From Paracoccaceae bacterium (GTDB taxonomy: Bacteria > Pseudomonadota > Alphaproteobacteria > Rhodobacterales > Rhodobacteraceae), in NCBI GenBank assembly GCA_004153385.1, contig SDAL01000001.1, positions 124,001 through 188,000 on the forward strand: a DNA stretch of 64,000 bases, read 5' to 3'. Of this stretch, positions 27,295 to 37,138 are shown piece by piece; positions within the stretch are counted from its first letter, which is position 1; each line of letters begins with the position of its first letter. A program made the translations under genes and the position numbers. Under the pieces are notes generated by a model, which was not told the DNA's origin, made no database searches, and worked only from the letters and a program-made list of their open reading frames with translations.

Positions 27295-28365
27295 ATGAGT
27301 TTAACCAAAGAGACCGTTTTGGACGCCGTAAGTCGGGTCGCGTTGCCCGGTGGTGGCAACGCGGTGGGCCGAAAATTGATTCACGCTTTGGCTGTGGATT
27401 CGGGAATCGTCCGTTTCGTGCTGGAAGGTGCAGACCAATCCGAACTGGAGCAGGCCCGCCCTGCGCTTGAGCAGGCGGTCAACGCGCTCGCAGGGGTGAA
27501 AAGCCTGTCAATCGTCATTCCCTCCGGCCCGCCAAAGGGGATGGGGGCGCCCAAGGCCCCGCAAATCGGCGGCCATCCCAAAAAACAGTCCGGGCCGCTG
27601 CCGGTGCCGGGCGTGAAGCATGTGATCGCCGTGGCGTCTGGCAAGGGAGGGGTCGGCAAGTCTACCGTGGCCACCAATCTGGCCGTGGCGATGGCGCGTG
27701 CTGGCAAATCGGTGGGGCTGCTTGATGCCGATATCCACGGCCCGTCTATTCCCAAAATGATGGGGGTGAGCAAACGCCCTGCCTCACCCGACGGGCAGAC
27801 AATCATTCCATTGCGTGCCCACGGGGTCACCTTGATGTCGATCGGCTTCATGCTGAAAGAAGACGAGGCCGTGATCTGGCGCGGGCCGATGCTGATGGGC
27901 GCTTTGCAGCAGATGCTGGGGCAGGTGAAATGGGATGAATACGGTCCGCTGGATGTGTTGGTGATCGATCTGCCGCCAGGGACCGGTGATGTGCAACTGT
28001 CATTGTGCCAGAAAACCGAACTGGACGGCGCATTGATCGTATCCACCCCGCAGGACGTGGCGTTGATTGATGCACGCAAGGCAATTGATATGTTCGCACG
28101 CCTGAAGGCGCCGGTGCTGGGCCTGATCGAAAACATGTCCACCTATATCTGTCCGCAATGCGGCCATGAGGCGCATCTGTTCGGCAATGGCGGGGTAGAG
28201 GCCGAAGCCACCCGTTTGGGCGCGCCATTCCTTGGTTCGCTGCCGCTCAATCTGGAGGTGCGTCTGGCAGGGGATGGCGGCACGCCGATTGCGGCCCAAG
28301 ACACGCCGGTCGCGGCACCCTATCATGCGCTGGCGGCAGGGGTGATCGCGGCGCATCTGGCCTAG
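27295..28365 (+). CDS. apbC: Mrp/ApbC family iron-sulfur cluster carrier ATPase
   Basis: P-loop ATPase that holds and transfers [4Fe-4S] clusters to target proteins. The 356-residue protein has an N-terminal DUF59/MIP18-like domain (about 5-80), a Gly/Pro/Lys linker, the deviant Walker A SGKGGVGKST (115-124) and the bridging cluster cysteines Cys286 and Cys289 in YICPQCG. I chose ATG 27295, preceded by TTAGGAGGATGC; the 57 extra codons upstream have no homology. Located between the small-RNA operon and the mraZ leader. Confidence 0.94.
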   Translation: MSLTKETVLDAVSRVALPGGGNAVGRKLIHALAVDSGIVRFVLEGADQSELEQARPALEQAVNALAGVKSLSIVIPSGPPKGMGAPKAPQIGGHPKKQSGPLPVPGVKHVIAVASGKGGVGKSTVATNLAVAMARAGKSVGLLDADIHGPSIPKMMGVSKRPASPDGQTIIPLRAHGVTLMSIGFMLKEDEAVIWRGPMLMGALQQMLGQVKWDEYGPLDVLVIDLPPGTGDVQLSLCQKTELDGALIVSTPQDVALIDARKAIDMFARLKAPVLGLIENMSTYICPQCGHEAHLFGNGGVEAEATRLGAPFLGSLPLNLEVRLAGDGGTPIAAQDTPVAAPYHALAAGVIAAHLA

Positions 28366-28409
28366 GGTCACAGGGCGCGCAATCACGACAGTTATAATCG
28401 TTGAATTTA

Positions 28410-28442
28410 TATACGGGCCGGACGGACAGTCCGGCCCGTATA
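28410..28442 (+). terminator. 14-bp inverted repeat after apbC
   Basis: TATACGGGCCGGAC (28410-28423) and GTCCGGCCCGTATA (28429-28442) are perfectly complementary with a 5-base loop (GGACA). No T tract follows, but the stability and position 45 bp after the apbC stop make it a likely terminator or 3' stabiliser. Confidence 0.6.
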
Positions 28443-28927
28443 CAATTGTGGCCCCATGTCGGGCAAAGGCCAGAGCCCACCCCGTAACGGGTCGGCGGTC
28501 TTTTCTGCCGATGATCCGCGCGGGGAGGCGGAATGCGGGGCGTTGGCCGCTGCGTCAACTTGCTCAATGCGTGTTCGATGCGTCACGGTTATGGGATTTT
28601 ACGGGAAAAAGCGCGTTGTGAGACTCGTCAAAGGGAATTGAGGGGAATAAGTCCTGAGACGTTCCATCACGGACGGTCACAGTTTCGTGTATGCCGCGAA
28701 TGCCTGTATTTTAGGGCTGGACTAGTGTCTTTCGCGTCACGTTTTCTTCCCTGCCGTCCGAGTCGCTCGACGCAAATGGAAAAAAACCGCTTATCTATAT
28801 GTAGATGATAGTCTTTAGGAATACTCTATATATTGAGTCTATGTTTTTGGTTTGTTCTTATTTTATGAATGATTGCAGTTTGTTACAGCGACGAGTTAAG
28901 AGAACGTTCACCAAAAATAGGTTGCCT

Positions 28928-28950
28928 CCCGTGAATTCCCGTGGCATCCC
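28928..28950 (-). promoter_or_regulatory. Candidate MraZ operator: three GGGA repeats at 10-bp spacing
   Basis: CCC triplets at 28928-28930, 28938-28940 and 28948-28950 read on the minus strand as GGGAT-N5-GGGAA-N5-GGGAG. MraZ of E. coli binds three TGGGN repeats spaced by five bases upstream of its own gene; here the leading T is absent (A, C, C). The spacing and location 290 bp before mraZ make this a plausible autoregulatory site. Confidence 0.35.
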
Positions 28951-28956
28951 TTAGAC

Positions 28957-29154
28957 ATCGAGAAGGCGGGAACAACGAGGCATAAAGACCTCACGGCGAA
29001 AAGAGCAGTTTCATACAGGCGCCCCCTTCCGAAAAATGAGATCCGGCGCGCGAGCGAGCAGACATCCCCCAGGTGGCGCGCGCAGTCGGACCCCCCAGAG
29101 ATGGGAACGAGGGCGGCGGATCGGGCAGTGGCAGCAGCTCGATCCGCCGTTTTC
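28957..29154 (+). ncRNA. UpsM-like leader small RNA of the dcw cluster (5' end approximate)
   Basis: In Rhodobacter sphaeroides an abundant RNA of about 206 nt, UpsM, is formed from the 5' leader of mraZ by partial termination. Here the mraZ leader contains a strong Rho-independent terminator (29114-29153) 85 bp before mraZ and no gene, matching that architecture. A TTGCCT (28922-28927) with CATCCC (28945-28950) at 17 bp spacing would start transcription near 28957 and give about 200 nt. I infer homology from position and terminator only; the sequence itself was not compared. Confidence 0.45.
29114..29153 (+). terminator. Rho-independent terminator inside the mraZ leader
   Basis: CGGCGGATCG (29114-29123) and CGATCCGCCG (29140-29149) form a perfect 10-bp stem with a 16-base loop, followed by TTTT (29150-29153). 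Its position just before the 16-kb-plus dcw operon means it must allow read-through or be regulated. Confidence 0.85.
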
Positions 29155-29238
29155 ACATTCAGGCCTCGGCCTGAACAGAACTGGGCTCTTACTTCCTGCA
29201 GGCAATGTGGCCTTCGGGACAGATGAAAGGGTTCGCGA

Positions 29239-29730
29239 GTGGCGGGCATGTTCATAGGCGAATACACCTTCAAGGTGGACAGCAAGGGGCGCATGTCGAT
29301 CCCCTCGTTGTTTCGTCAAGAGCTTGCCGACGGCGATGCGCGCCGGCCCAATGCAGACCGTCCGCGGATGGTCATTGTGTATGGTGCCGATAACCAGAAG
29401 ATGCTGCAGGTTTATACACAAGAGGCGTTCGAGGCACTGGCTGCCGATATCGCGGCCCTGCCGCGCGGTTCCAAAAATCGGGTTATCTTGCAACGGCTGG
29501 TTCTTTCCAAATCCCAACCGCTAGAGATCGATCCCGACGGCCGTATGGTCTTGCCCGCCTTCCTGCGCGACAAGATCGGCCTTGAAAAAGAAGCGTATTT
29601 CGCTGGCGTCGGCGAAACATTTGAAATCTGGAAACCCGAGACCTTCCAAGATGCCGATGCCGCATCGGTGGAAGGCTGGGTCGAAGAGCTGGGCGATGAT
29701 TTCGACCCGCTCTCCTTGTTAGGAAACTGA
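29239..29730 (+). CDS. mraZ: Transcriptional regulator MraZ
   Basis: First gene of the division/cell-wall cluster; DNA-binding repressor of its own operon in E. coli. The 163-residue protein has two SpoVT-AbrB-like repeats, with KVDSKGRMSIPS at 12-23 and EIDPDGRMVLPAFLR at about 96-110. Start is GTG 29239 (MAGMFIGEY) with GAAAGG upstream; the ATG three codons in lacks good spacing. rsmH starts 3 bp after the stop. Confidence 0.93.
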   Translation: MAGMFIGEYTFKVDSKGRMSIPSLFRQELADGDARRPNADRPRMVIVYGADNQKMLQVYTQEAFEALAADIAALPRGSKNRVILQRLVLSKSQPLEIDPDGRMVLPAFLRDKIGLEKEAYFAGVGETFEIWKPETFQDADAASVEGWVEELGDDFDPLSLLGN

Positions 29731-29733
29731 ACG

Positions 29734-30747
29734 ATGAGCGCACCGGGCCGCCCACATATTCCTGTGCTGCTGGCACCCTTGCTGCGTGCTGTCGCGCCAG
29801 TGGGCGGCACTTGGATTGACGGTACATTCGGCGCTGGCGGCTATAGTCGCGGGCTTTTGGAGGCAGGCGCCGAGCGTGTGATCGGCATCGACCGCGATCC
29901 GGCGGTGTTCGAGATGGCCGAAGACTGGCGGGGTGACTACGGCGACCGTCTGGAACTGGTCGAGGCCACGTTTGCACAGATGGCCGATTATGCGGGCGAC
30001 GGCGTCGATGGTGTTGTGCTTGATCTTGGTGTCAGCTCCATGCAGCTCGATCAGGCCGAGCGCGGGTTTTCTTTTATGAAAGACGGCCCGCTTGATATGC
30101 GCATGTCGCAAGAAGGCCCCTCTGCCGCCGATCTGGTCAATACGCTGGAAGAAGACGAGATCGCAGATATTTTGTTCCATTACGGCGAAGAACGCGCCTC
30201 GCGCCGGATCGCGCGCAACATTGTGCGCAAACGGGCCGAACAGCCGTTCGAGACTACGCGGGAGCTTGTGGCCGTGATCGAACGTGCCCTGCCACGCCCT
30301 AAACCCGGCCAAAGCCATCCGGCCACGCGCAGCTTTCAAGGCCTGCGGATCGCGGTCAATGACGAATTCGGTCAACTGATCGAGGGGTTGGAGGCGGCCG
30401 AGCGCGCGCTTAAACCCGGCGGGCAGCTGGCTGTGGTCAGCTTCCATTCACTAGAGGATCGTGTGGTCAAACGGTTCTTTCAGGCACGTTCCGGTGGCGG
30501 CGGGCAGGGCTCGCGCTATGCGCCGGTGGTGAAATCCGAAACACCGGGATTTGACAAGCCATCCAAGGCAATCCCGCCCGATCAGGCGGAGCTGGACGAA
30601 AACCCGCGTTCGCGTTCGTCGAAATTACGCGTGGCTGTGCGCACCGATGCGCCCGCCGCCCCCGCCGACCGCCAGATACTGGGCCTTCCCGCACTGGCTC
30701 TTGATACAGATGACACTCAGAAGACGCAGAGACGGAGAAACAGATGA
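29734..30747 (+). CDS. rsmH: 16S rRNA (cytosine(1402)-N4)-methyltransferase
   Basis: SAM-dependent methylation of C1402 in the 16S rRNA decoding centre. The 337-residue protein has the N-terminal [12 protein letters not shown], the SAM motif [18 protein letters not shown], and [20 protein letters not shown], all family signatures. AGGAAACTGAACG precedes ATG. The stop overlaps the ftsL start as ATGA. Confidence 0.97.
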   Translation: MSAPGRPHIPVLLAPLLRAVAPVGGTWIDGTFGAGGYSRGLLEAGAERVIGIDRDPAVFEMAEDWRGDYGDRLELVEATFAQMADYAGDGVDGVVLDLGVSSMQLDQAERGFSFMKDGPLDMRMSQEGPSAADLVNTLEEDEIADILFHYGEERASRRIARNIVRKRAEQPFETTRELVAVIERALPRPKPGQSHPATRSFQGLRIAVNDEFGQLIEGLEAAERALKPGGQLAVVSFHSLEDRVVKRFFQARSGGGGQGSRYAPVVKSETPGFDKPSKAIPPDQAELDENPRSRSSKLRVAVRTDAPAAPADRQILGLPALALDTDDTQKTQRRRNR

Positions 30748-31103
30748 GGTCTATGATCTATCTTGCCACGGCCCTGTGTGTGTTGGGCCTTGCCTTTTGG
30801 GCCTACCGCGTGAATTACGACACACAAAGCAAGCGTGATGATCTGCGCACGCTCGAACGCGAGATCGCTTCGTTGCAAGAAGGGTTGGGTGTATTGAAGG
30901 CCGAATGGGCCTATCTCAACCGTCCCGACCGCTTGCGCGAGCTGGTCAATCTGAACTTTACCGATCTGGGATTGATGCCGTTGCAATCGACGCAGTTCGC
31001 GACGCCTGCGCAAATTCCGTTTCCCCCCCCGCCCGGTGTGACCCCGCAGGAGGAGGATGCCGAGCGCGTGGACGTGTTGGCATCCAACGACAGGGGACTG
31101 TAA
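30744..31103 (+). CDS. ftsL: Cell division protein FtsL
   Basis: Bitopic divisome protein that bridges FtsQ/FtsB and the FtsWI synthase. The 119-residue protein has a short cytoplasmic tail, one membrane helix (about 4-22) and a periplasmic coiled coil (about 28-65: [21 protein letters not shown]), then a Pro-rich tail. Position between rsmH and ftsI is diagnostic. Its start overlaps rsmH (ATGA) and its stop overlaps ftsI (TAATG). Confidence 0.9.
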   Translation: MRSMIYLATALCVLGLAFWAYRVNYDTQSKRDDLRTLEREIASLQEGLGVLKAEWAYLNRPDRLRELVNLNFTDLGLMPLQSTQFATPAQIPFPPPPGVTPQEEDAERVDVLASNDRGL

Positions 31104-32884
31104 TGATCCGCACGCCGCTTCGGCCCTTGGCCCGCATTCTGGATGCCCGCGCCAAAGGCGAGAATCCCGACCAGATCGAGCGCGAGAATATCCGCATTCG
31201 CAGCGAAGCCACGCGCGACCGGCAACGTGCGCGCGCCGAGGGGCGGCTGTTGTTGATGGGGCTGTTGTTTGTGGGGGCGTTCACGGTTGTGGGCCTGCGC
31301 ATGGGCACGCTTGCCGCATCCGAGCCGGTGGAGCCGCGCATGGCCGTGGCCAGCAAGATCCATGCCCAACGCGCCGATATTACAGACCGCGAGGGCCGTG
31401 TTCTGGCAACCAATCTGGTGACGCATGCGCTTTATGCGCAGCCGCCGATGATGGTGGATCCGGTTGGTACCGTGAACAAGCTGATAAAGGTGTTTCCCGA
31501 TCTCGATCACGACCGTCTGATGAAAGATTTCACAGGCGGGCGCAAATTTGTGTGGATCAAGAAAAAGATCAGCCCCGAGCAGATGCAGGCCGTGCATGAT
31601 ATCGGCGAGCCGGGTCTTTTGTTCGGACCACGCGAGATGCGGCTTTATCCCAATGGCAGGCTGGCGGCTCATATCCTGGGGGGCACGCGGTTCGGAGCTG
31701 AAGGGGTGTCTTCCGCCGAGATCCTTGGTGTGGCGGGCGTCGAGAAGCAGTTCGACACTTGGCTGCGCGATCCCGAAAACGAGGGCGCACCGCTCAAACT
31801 CTCGATTGATATGAGTGTTCAGGCTGCGCTGGAGGAAATTCTTGACGGTGGCATGAAGCTGATGAACGCCAAAGGGGCGACGGCGGTGATCATGGAGGCC
31901 CATACCGGCCAGATCGTCGCTATGGCGAGCCTGCCCGATTTCGATCCCAACAAACGCCCTCGTCCGATGGTGACAGGCGATGCCTCCGACAGCCCGCTTT
32001 TCAACCGCGCGGTGCAGGGGCTTTACGAACTGGGCTCGACGTTCAAGATTTTTGCCGTGGCGCAGGCGCTGGAGATGGGGCTGGTCACGCCCACGACGAT
32101 GGTCAACAGCCAAAGCCCGATGCGCGTCGGGCGCTTCCGTATCCGCGACTTCCACAACTACGGGGCGCGGCTGTCGGTGACGGATGTCATCATGCATAGC
32201 TCCAACGTGGGCACGGCCCATATCGTGAACATGTTCGGCCCCGCCGCCCAGAAAGACTTTCTGGGAAAACTCGGTTTTCTCAAGCCCACGTCAGTGGAGT
32301 TGATCGAGGCCGAAACAGGCAAGCCGCAACTGCCACCCCGATGGGGCGATGTCAGTGCGATGACCATCGGTTACGGCCACGGGATCGCGGCAAGCCCGCT
32401 GCATCTGGCCGCGGCCTATGCCACGATTGCCAATGGCGGTGTGCGGGTTGAACCTACGCTTCTGGCGGGGGTGAACAAGGGCAACGGTCCGCGTGTGATG
32501 CGCGATGATGTGGCCCGTAAGGCGCTGGCGATGATGCGTGTGGTCGTAACGCGCGGCACGGCTTCGTTCGGGGATGTGAAGGGCTACGAGGTCGGCGGTA
32601 AAACCGGATCGGCCGATAAGGTCAAGCCCACCGGCGGCTATTACAAAGACAAGGTTATCGCGACATTCGCCGGTGTTTTCCCGATTTCCGACCCGAAATA
32701 TGTGATCGTGCTGACGCTGGACGAGCCATCGGACAATTCGGGCAATATTCCGCGCCGTACAGCCGGCTGGACGGCGGTGCCCGTGGCCGCCGAAGTGATC
32801 CGCCGTACCGCCCCGCTGTTGGGACTGCGTCCGCATGCGCCCGCGATGACGATGGCCGGAATTTCACTGGCAGGTAAGGAATAA
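31103..32884 (+). CDS. ftsI: Peptidoglycan D,D-transpeptidase FtsI (PBP3)
   Basis: Cross-links septal peptidoglycan with FtsW. The 593-residue protein has a cytoplasmic N terminus, a membrane anchor at about 49-68 (LLLMGLLFVGAFTVVGL), a pedestal domain, and the transpeptidase domain with Ser312 of STFK (312-315), SSN (366-368) and KTG (500-502). ATG 31103 shares its A with the ftsL stop. A 212-bp gap without a gene separates it from murE. Confidence 0.96.
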   Translation: MIRTPLRPLARILDARAKGENPDQIERENIRIRSEATRDRQRARAEGRLLLMGLLFVGAFTVVGLRMGTLAASEPVEPRMAVASKIHAQRADITDREGRVLATNLVTHALYAQPPMMVDPVGTVNKLIKVFPDLDHDRLMKDFTGGRKFVWIKKKISPEQMQAVHDIGEPGLLFGPREMRLYPNGRLAAHILGGTRFGAEGVSSAEILGVAGVEKQFDTWLRDPENEGAPLKLSIDMSVQAALEEILDGGMKLMNAKGATAVIMEAHTGQIVAMASLPDFDPNKRPRPMVTGDASDSPLFNRAVQGLYELGSTFKIFAVAQALEMGLVTPTTMVNSQSPMRVGRFRIRDFHNYGARLSVTDVIMHSSNVGTAHIVNMFGPAAQKDFLGKLGFLKPTSVELIEAETGKPQLPPRWGDVSAMTIGYGHGIAASPLHLAAAYATIANGGVRVEPTLLAGVNKGNGPRVMRDDVARKALAMMRVVVTRGTASFGDVKGYEVGGKTGSADKVKPTGGYYKDKVIATFAGVFPISDPKYVIVLTLDEPSDNSGNIPRRTAGWTAVPVAAEVIRRTAPLLGLRPHAPAMTMAGISLAGKE

Positions 32885-33096
32885 TCCTGCGGCGCGGCTG
32901 GGCGTGCGGGGGGAGCGTGTGACGGCGTGCACAGGACGCGCTTGCGTCCACGTCCTATTATGCGGGCCGAATGCGTGGCGGGGCTTTCGCTTGTGGCATT
33001 TGTGTGGCGATTGCTCGCCTGCGACCGCCGCGCTGCGTTGACCTTTTGCCTTGGTGCGCGATAAATGGGCGCGCGACCATAACCGGAGACCGAGAC

Positions 33097-34587
33097 ATGT
33101 CGACATCTGCGCCGGAGATCGCGCTCAGCGCATTGGGACTGACGGCGATGGCCGGTCCGGATATACCGGTTACCGGGCTGTCTGTGGACAGCCGTCAGGT
33201 GCGGCCGGGGCATCTGTTTGCAGCCCTTGGTGGAACCAAGACCCATGGCGCCGAATTTGTGCCTGCCGCTCTTGAGCGCGGCGCAAAAGCCATCCTGACC
33301 GACCGCGATGGCGCGCATTTGTGCCAAAGCGCGGTTGCTAAGGCCGGTGCGGCCCTTGTTGTGGCCGAAGATCCGCGCCAGACGCTGGCCTATGCAGCGG
33401 CGTTGTTTTTTGGCCGGCAACCGGCGTCCGTGGTGGCGGTTACCGGCACCAATGGCAAAACGAGCGTGGCCAGCTTTACCCGCCAGATCTGGCAGGTTCT
33501 GGGGTATGAGGCGGCCAATATTGGCACGACCGGGGTCGAGGGTGCCTATAGCGCGCCATCCAGCCACACCACGCCGGAACCCATCACCTTGCACCGATTG
33601 CTTTGCGATATGGCGCGCGTTGGTGTGACCCATGCTGCGATGGAGGCCTCGTCACACGGGCTGGCGCAGCGGCGTCTGGACGGGGTTCAACTGTCGGCGG
33701 CGGCATTTACCAACTTTACCCAAGACCATCTGGATTATCACGCAAACTTCGCGGAATATTTCGCGGCCAAGGCCGGATTGTTCACCCGTGTTCTGCCCGA
33801 AGACGGTGTGGCTGTGATCAATACCGATGATCCCAAAGGCGCGGAACTGGCGGATTACGTTCTGGCGCGCGGGCAGTCCCTGATCCGTGTGGGCAAGGCC
33901 GAGGGCTGCGATATGCACCTGTTGGGCGAGCGCTTCGATGCCACAGGGCAGGATTTGCGTTTTTCATGGGATGACCGCCCGCACATGGTGCGACTGCCGC
34001 TGATTGGCGGATTTCAGGCGATGAATGTGCTGACGGCGGCGGCGCTTTGTATTGCATGCGGCGCCAATCCGCTTGAGGTTGTGCAGGCTTTGCCACATCT
34101 TTCCACCGTACGTGGACGGATGCAGCTGGCGGCTACACGTGACAACGGGGCCTCGGTCTTTGTGGATTATGCCCACACCCCCGATGCTGTCTCCACCGCG
34201 CTGCAGGCGCTGCGCCCGCATGTGCTGGGGCGGCTTGTGGTCGTGTTGGGCGCAGGCGGGGACCGCGACCGGACCAAACGCCCGTTGATGGGCGAGGCGG
34301 CCCGCAAACATGCCGATGTGGTCTTTGTCACCGATGACAATCCGCGCACCGAAGATCCCGCGGCCATTCGCACCGCCGTACTGGATGGGGCTGGCCCCGA
34401 TGCGATCGAGGTGGGCGACCGGGCCGAGGCGATCTTGCGCGCGATTGACCGGCTGGAGCCGGGAGATGCGCTGTTGATTGCAGGCAAGGGCCATGAAACT
34501 GGCCAGATTATCGGAACCGATGTTTATCCGTTTGATGACGCCGAACAGGCGTCGGTCGCGGTGGCTGCGCTGGATGGGAAAATCTGA
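33097..34587 (+). CDS. murE: UDP-MurNAc-tripeptide synthetase (meso-DAP adding)
   Basis: Adds meso-diaminopimelate to UDP-MurNAc-L-Ala-D-Glu. The 496-residue protein has the P-loop TGTNGKTS (about 116-123) and the DNPR motif (414-417), which marks specificity for meso-DAP rather than lysine. I chose ATG 33097 (GGAG upstream), 42 codons inside the longer frame. The stop overlaps the murF start as TGATG. Confidence 0.96.
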   Translation: MSTSAPEIALSALGLTAMAGPDIPVTGLSVDSRQVRPGHLFAALGGTKTHGAEFVPAALERGAKAILTDRDGAHLCQSAVAKAGAALVVAEDPRQTLAYAAALFFGRQPASVVAVTGTNGKTSVASFTRQIWQVLGYEAANIGTTGVEGAYSAPSSHTTPEPITLHRLLCDMARVGVTHAAMEASSHGLAQRRLDGVQLSAAAFTNFTQDHLDYHANFAEYFAAKAGLFTRVLPEDGVAVINTDDPKGAELADYVLARGQSLIRVGKAEGCDMHLLGERFDATGQDLRFSWDDRPHMVRLPLIGGFQAMNVLTAAALCIACGANPLEVVQALPHLSTVRGRMQLAATRDNGASVFVDYAHTPDAVSTALQALRPHVLGRLVVVLGAGGDRDRTKRPLMGEAARKHADVVFVTDDNPRTEDPAAIRTAVLDGAGPDAIEVGDRAEAILRAIDRLEPGDALLIAGKGHETGQIIGTDVYPFDDAEQASVAVAALDGKI

Positions 34588-36032
34588 TGACGCTTTGGAC
34601 TGCGACAGAGATCGCAAGGATTTGTGATGGCACGGCCCAGCACGAGGCCCTGATCAACGGCATTTCGATCGATACGCGCGCGCTTGCGCAGGGCGATCTT
34701 TTCGTGGCGCTGACCGCGCAGCGTGATGGCCATGATTTTGTGCGCAGCGCGCTGGATGCGGGGGCAGGGGCGGCCCTGGTCTCGCGCGTGCCCGACGGGT
34801 GCGGCCCGCAAGATGCGTTGATTGTGGTTGCTGATGTTCAGGCCGCACTAGAGGCATTGGGCCGTGCAGGGCGGGCGCGCAGCAAGGCGCGTGTGGTGGC
34901 CGTCACCGGTTCTGTTGGCAAAACCTCCACCAAGGAGATGCTGCGCTCGGTTCTGGCGAAACAGGGCAAGGTCCATGCCGCCGAGGCCAGTTTCAACAAT
35001 CACTGGGGGGTGCCGATCACGCTTGCACGCCTGCCCCGGGATGCAGATTTTGCAGTGATCGAGATCGGCATGAACCATCCCGGGGAGATTGCCCCCCTGG
35101 CCCGCATGGCCCGCCCGCATATCGCGTTGATTACCACGGTCGCGCCGGCGCATCTGGAGGCCTTCGACAATCTGGCAGGCATTGCCGATGAGAAGGCTGC
35201 GATCTTTTTGGGGCTCGAGCCGGGCGGCACTGCGGTGGTGCCACTGGGGCTGGATGTCTCGGAGCGGTTGCTGACGGCCGCGCGCCACTCCCCCGCGCAA
35301 GACATCCTGACCTTCGGTCCGGTGGATGGCGCCGACTTCGCCCTGACACGCGCCCTGATCCAGAACGACACCACTGTGGTGGAGGCCCGCACCGGCGGGC
35401 GCGATCTGGTGTTCAAGGTCAATACGCCGGGGCGGCATTTCGGTACCAATGCCTTGGGCGTGTTGGCCGTCACGCAGGCGCTGGGATGCGAGTTGGCGAT
35501 TGTGGCGATGGATCTGGGGCATTGGGCCCCGCCAGAGGGTCGCGGTGCGCGCCAAAGCGTGCAGATGGATATGGTGGATGCCAGCCAGAGCTTTGATCTT
35601 TTTGACGACGCGTTCAATGCCAACCCGACCTCTACGGCTGTCGCGCTCGAGATGCTGGCGGCCCAGACCCCGCATGACGGGGTGGGCCGCGTGAAACGCG
35701 GGCGCAGGGTGGCGATCTTGGGTGACATGCTGGAACTGGGGGTGGATGAATATGCGATGCATGCCGCGCTGGCCGATTTGCCATCCATGAAAGAGGTGGA
35801 CGTGGTCCATCTGGCAGGGCCCAGAATGGCCGCGCTGCGCGATGCGCTCGCGCGTGATAAACGTGGTGAATGGCATGAAAGTGCCAGCGAACTGGCGGCG
35901 CGCGCCCGACATCTGATCGATGCGGGCGATATCGTTTTGGTGAAAGGGTCGAAAGGCTCCAAGGTAAGCCTCGTGGTCGAGGCATTAAAGAAACTCGCCC
36001 AGCCCGGTGCGGCTTCGGCGATGAAGGAATAA
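34587..36032 (+). CDS. murF: UDP-MurNAc-tripeptide-D-alanyl-D-alanine ligase
   Basis: Adds D-Ala-D-Ala to complete the pentapeptide precursor. The 481-residue protein has the Mur-ligase layout: N-terminal UDP-binding domain, P-loop [13 protein letters not shown] (about 105-117), [15 protein letters not shown] and the C-terminal GDMLELG motif. Start overlaps murE. The last 70 residues contain [15 protein letters not shown], typical for MurF. Confidence 0.96.
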   Translation: MTLWTATEIARICDGTAQHEALINGISIDTRALAQGDLFVALTAQRDGHDFVRSALDAGAGAALVSRVPDGCGPQDALIVVADVQAALEALGRAGRARSKARVVAVTGSVGKTSTKEMLRSVLAKQGKVHAAEASFNNHWGVPITLARLPRDADFAVIEIGMNHPGEIAPLARMARPHIALITTVAPAHLEAFDNLAGIADEKAAIFLGLEPGGTAVVPLGLDVSERLLTAARHSPAQDILTFGPVDGADFALTRALIQNDTTVVEARTGGRDLVFKVNTPGRHFGTNALGVLAVTQALGCELAIVAMDLGHWAPPEGRGARQSVQMDMVDASQSFDLFDDAFNANPTSTAVALEMLAAQTPHDGVGRVKRGRRVAILGDMLELGVDEYAMHAALADLPSMKEVDVVHLAGPRMAALRDALARDKRGEWHESASELAARARHLIDAGDIVLVKGSKGSKVSLVVEALKKLAQPGAASAMKE

Positions 36033-36036
36033 GACT

Positions 36037-37119
36037 ATGCTCTACTGGCTGACGAACCTTTCTGACGGGGGGGATTTTTTCAATCTTTTCCGCTATATTA
36101 CTTTTCGCGCCGGAGCTGCGTTTTTTACCTCGCTGGTGTTCGGGTTTCTGTTCGGCCCGCCCTTGATCAATGCCTTGCGACGCATTCAGGGCAAGGGCCA
36201 GCCGATCCGTGATGACGGCCCCGAAGGGCATTTGTCTAAGGCGGGCACCCCCACGATGGGCGGTCTGCTGATCCTTGCGTCGATTTTCGTGTCCACGCTG
36301 GCGTGGGCGCGGCTTGATAACGGCTATATCTGGATCGTTTTGATGGTCACTCTGGGGTATGGCTTGATCGGGTTTGCCGATGACTATGCCAAGGTCTCCA
36401 AACAGACCACCGCAGGTGTCAGCGGACGGATGCGCATGACACTGGGGCTTATTCTGGCGGCAATCGCTGGCACTTTGGCGGCATGGATGCATCCGGCAGA
36501 TCTTTCGGGACAGCTTGCGATGCCGATCTTCAAGAATGTGCTTTTGAACCTTGGTATCCTGTTTGTGCCGTTCTCTATGGTGGTCATCGTGGGGGCGGCA
36601 AATGCGGTCAACCTGACCGATGGTCTGGACGGGCTGGCGATTATGCCGGTGATGATTGCAGCCGGCACATTGGGTGCGATTGCCTACATTGTCGGGCGTG
36701 TCGATTTCACCGATTACCTAGAGGTTCACTATGTTCCGGGCACCGGCGAAATTCTTGTATTTACGTCGGCGCTGATCGGGGGCGGTTTGGGATTTTTGTG
36801 GTATAACGCGCCGCCTGCGGCGGTGTTTATGGGCGATACCGGCTCGCTTGCGCTGGGGGGGGCAATCGGTGCGATTGCGGTGTGCACCAAGCACGAAATC
36901 GTTCTGGCGATTGTCGGCGGGTTGTTCGTGGTCGAAGCGATGTCGGTGATCATTCAGGTGGTTTATTTCAAGCAGACCGGCAAGCGTGTATTCCTGATGG
37001 CCCCGATCCATCACCATTTTGAGAAAAAGGGATGGGCGGAATCACAGATTGTCATCCGGTTCTGGATTATCTCGCTGATTTTGGCATTGATCGGTCTGGC
37101 CACACTGAAGCTGCGTTAA
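36037..37119 (+). CDS. mraY: Phospho-N-acetylmuramoyl-pentapeptide transferase
   Basis: Transfers phospho-MurNAc-pentapeptide to undecaprenyl phosphate to make lipid I. The 360-residue membrane protein has about ten hydrophobic segments and the MraY signatures [20 protein letters not shown] (catalytic Asp pair), [20 protein letters not shown] and HHHFEKKGW. It starts 4 bp after murF. Confidence 0.97.
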   Translation: MLYWLTNLSDGGDFFNLFRYITFRAGAAFFTSLVFGFLFGPPLINALRRIQGKGQPIRDDGPEGHLSKAGTPTMGGLLILASIFVSTLAWARLDNGYIWIVLMVTLGYGLIGFADDYAKVSKQTTAGVSGRMRMTLGLILAAIAGTLAAWMHPADLSGQLAMPIFKNVLLNLGILFVPFSMVVIVGAANAVNLTDGLDGLAIMPVMIAAGTLGAIAYIVGRVDFTDYLEVHYVPGTGEILVFTSALIGGGLGFLWYNAPPAAVFMGDTGSLALGGAIGAIAVCTKHEIVLAIVGGLFVVEAMSVIIQVVYFKQTGKRVFLMAPIHHHFEKKGWAESQIVIRFWIISLILALIGLATLKLR

Positions 37120-37138
37120 GGCGCGGTGTATCGCGGGC

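Larger units (their letters stand above)
28366..28956. other. Long gene-free, partly AT-rich region upstream of the mraZ leader
   Basis: About 590 bp. Two overlapping plus ORFs (28456-28641 and 28533-28808) have no ribosome binding site and no motif. From about 28785 to 28900 the base composition changes to strongly AT-rich (ATATATTGAGTCTATG, TTTTTGGTTTGTTC), unlike the rest of the window. This looks like a strong promoter/upstream element region rather than coding DNA. Confidence 0.5.

Noticed and set aside
28456-28808. Two small ORFs upstream of mraZ
   Set aside because: Overlap each other, lack ribosome binding sites and have no domain features; the region is better explained as leader/promoter DNA.
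28902-28909. GAACGTTC palindrome as an SOS box
   Set aside because: The alphaproteobacterial LexA site is a GTTC-N7-GTTC direct repeat; a single 8-bp palindrome is not enough.
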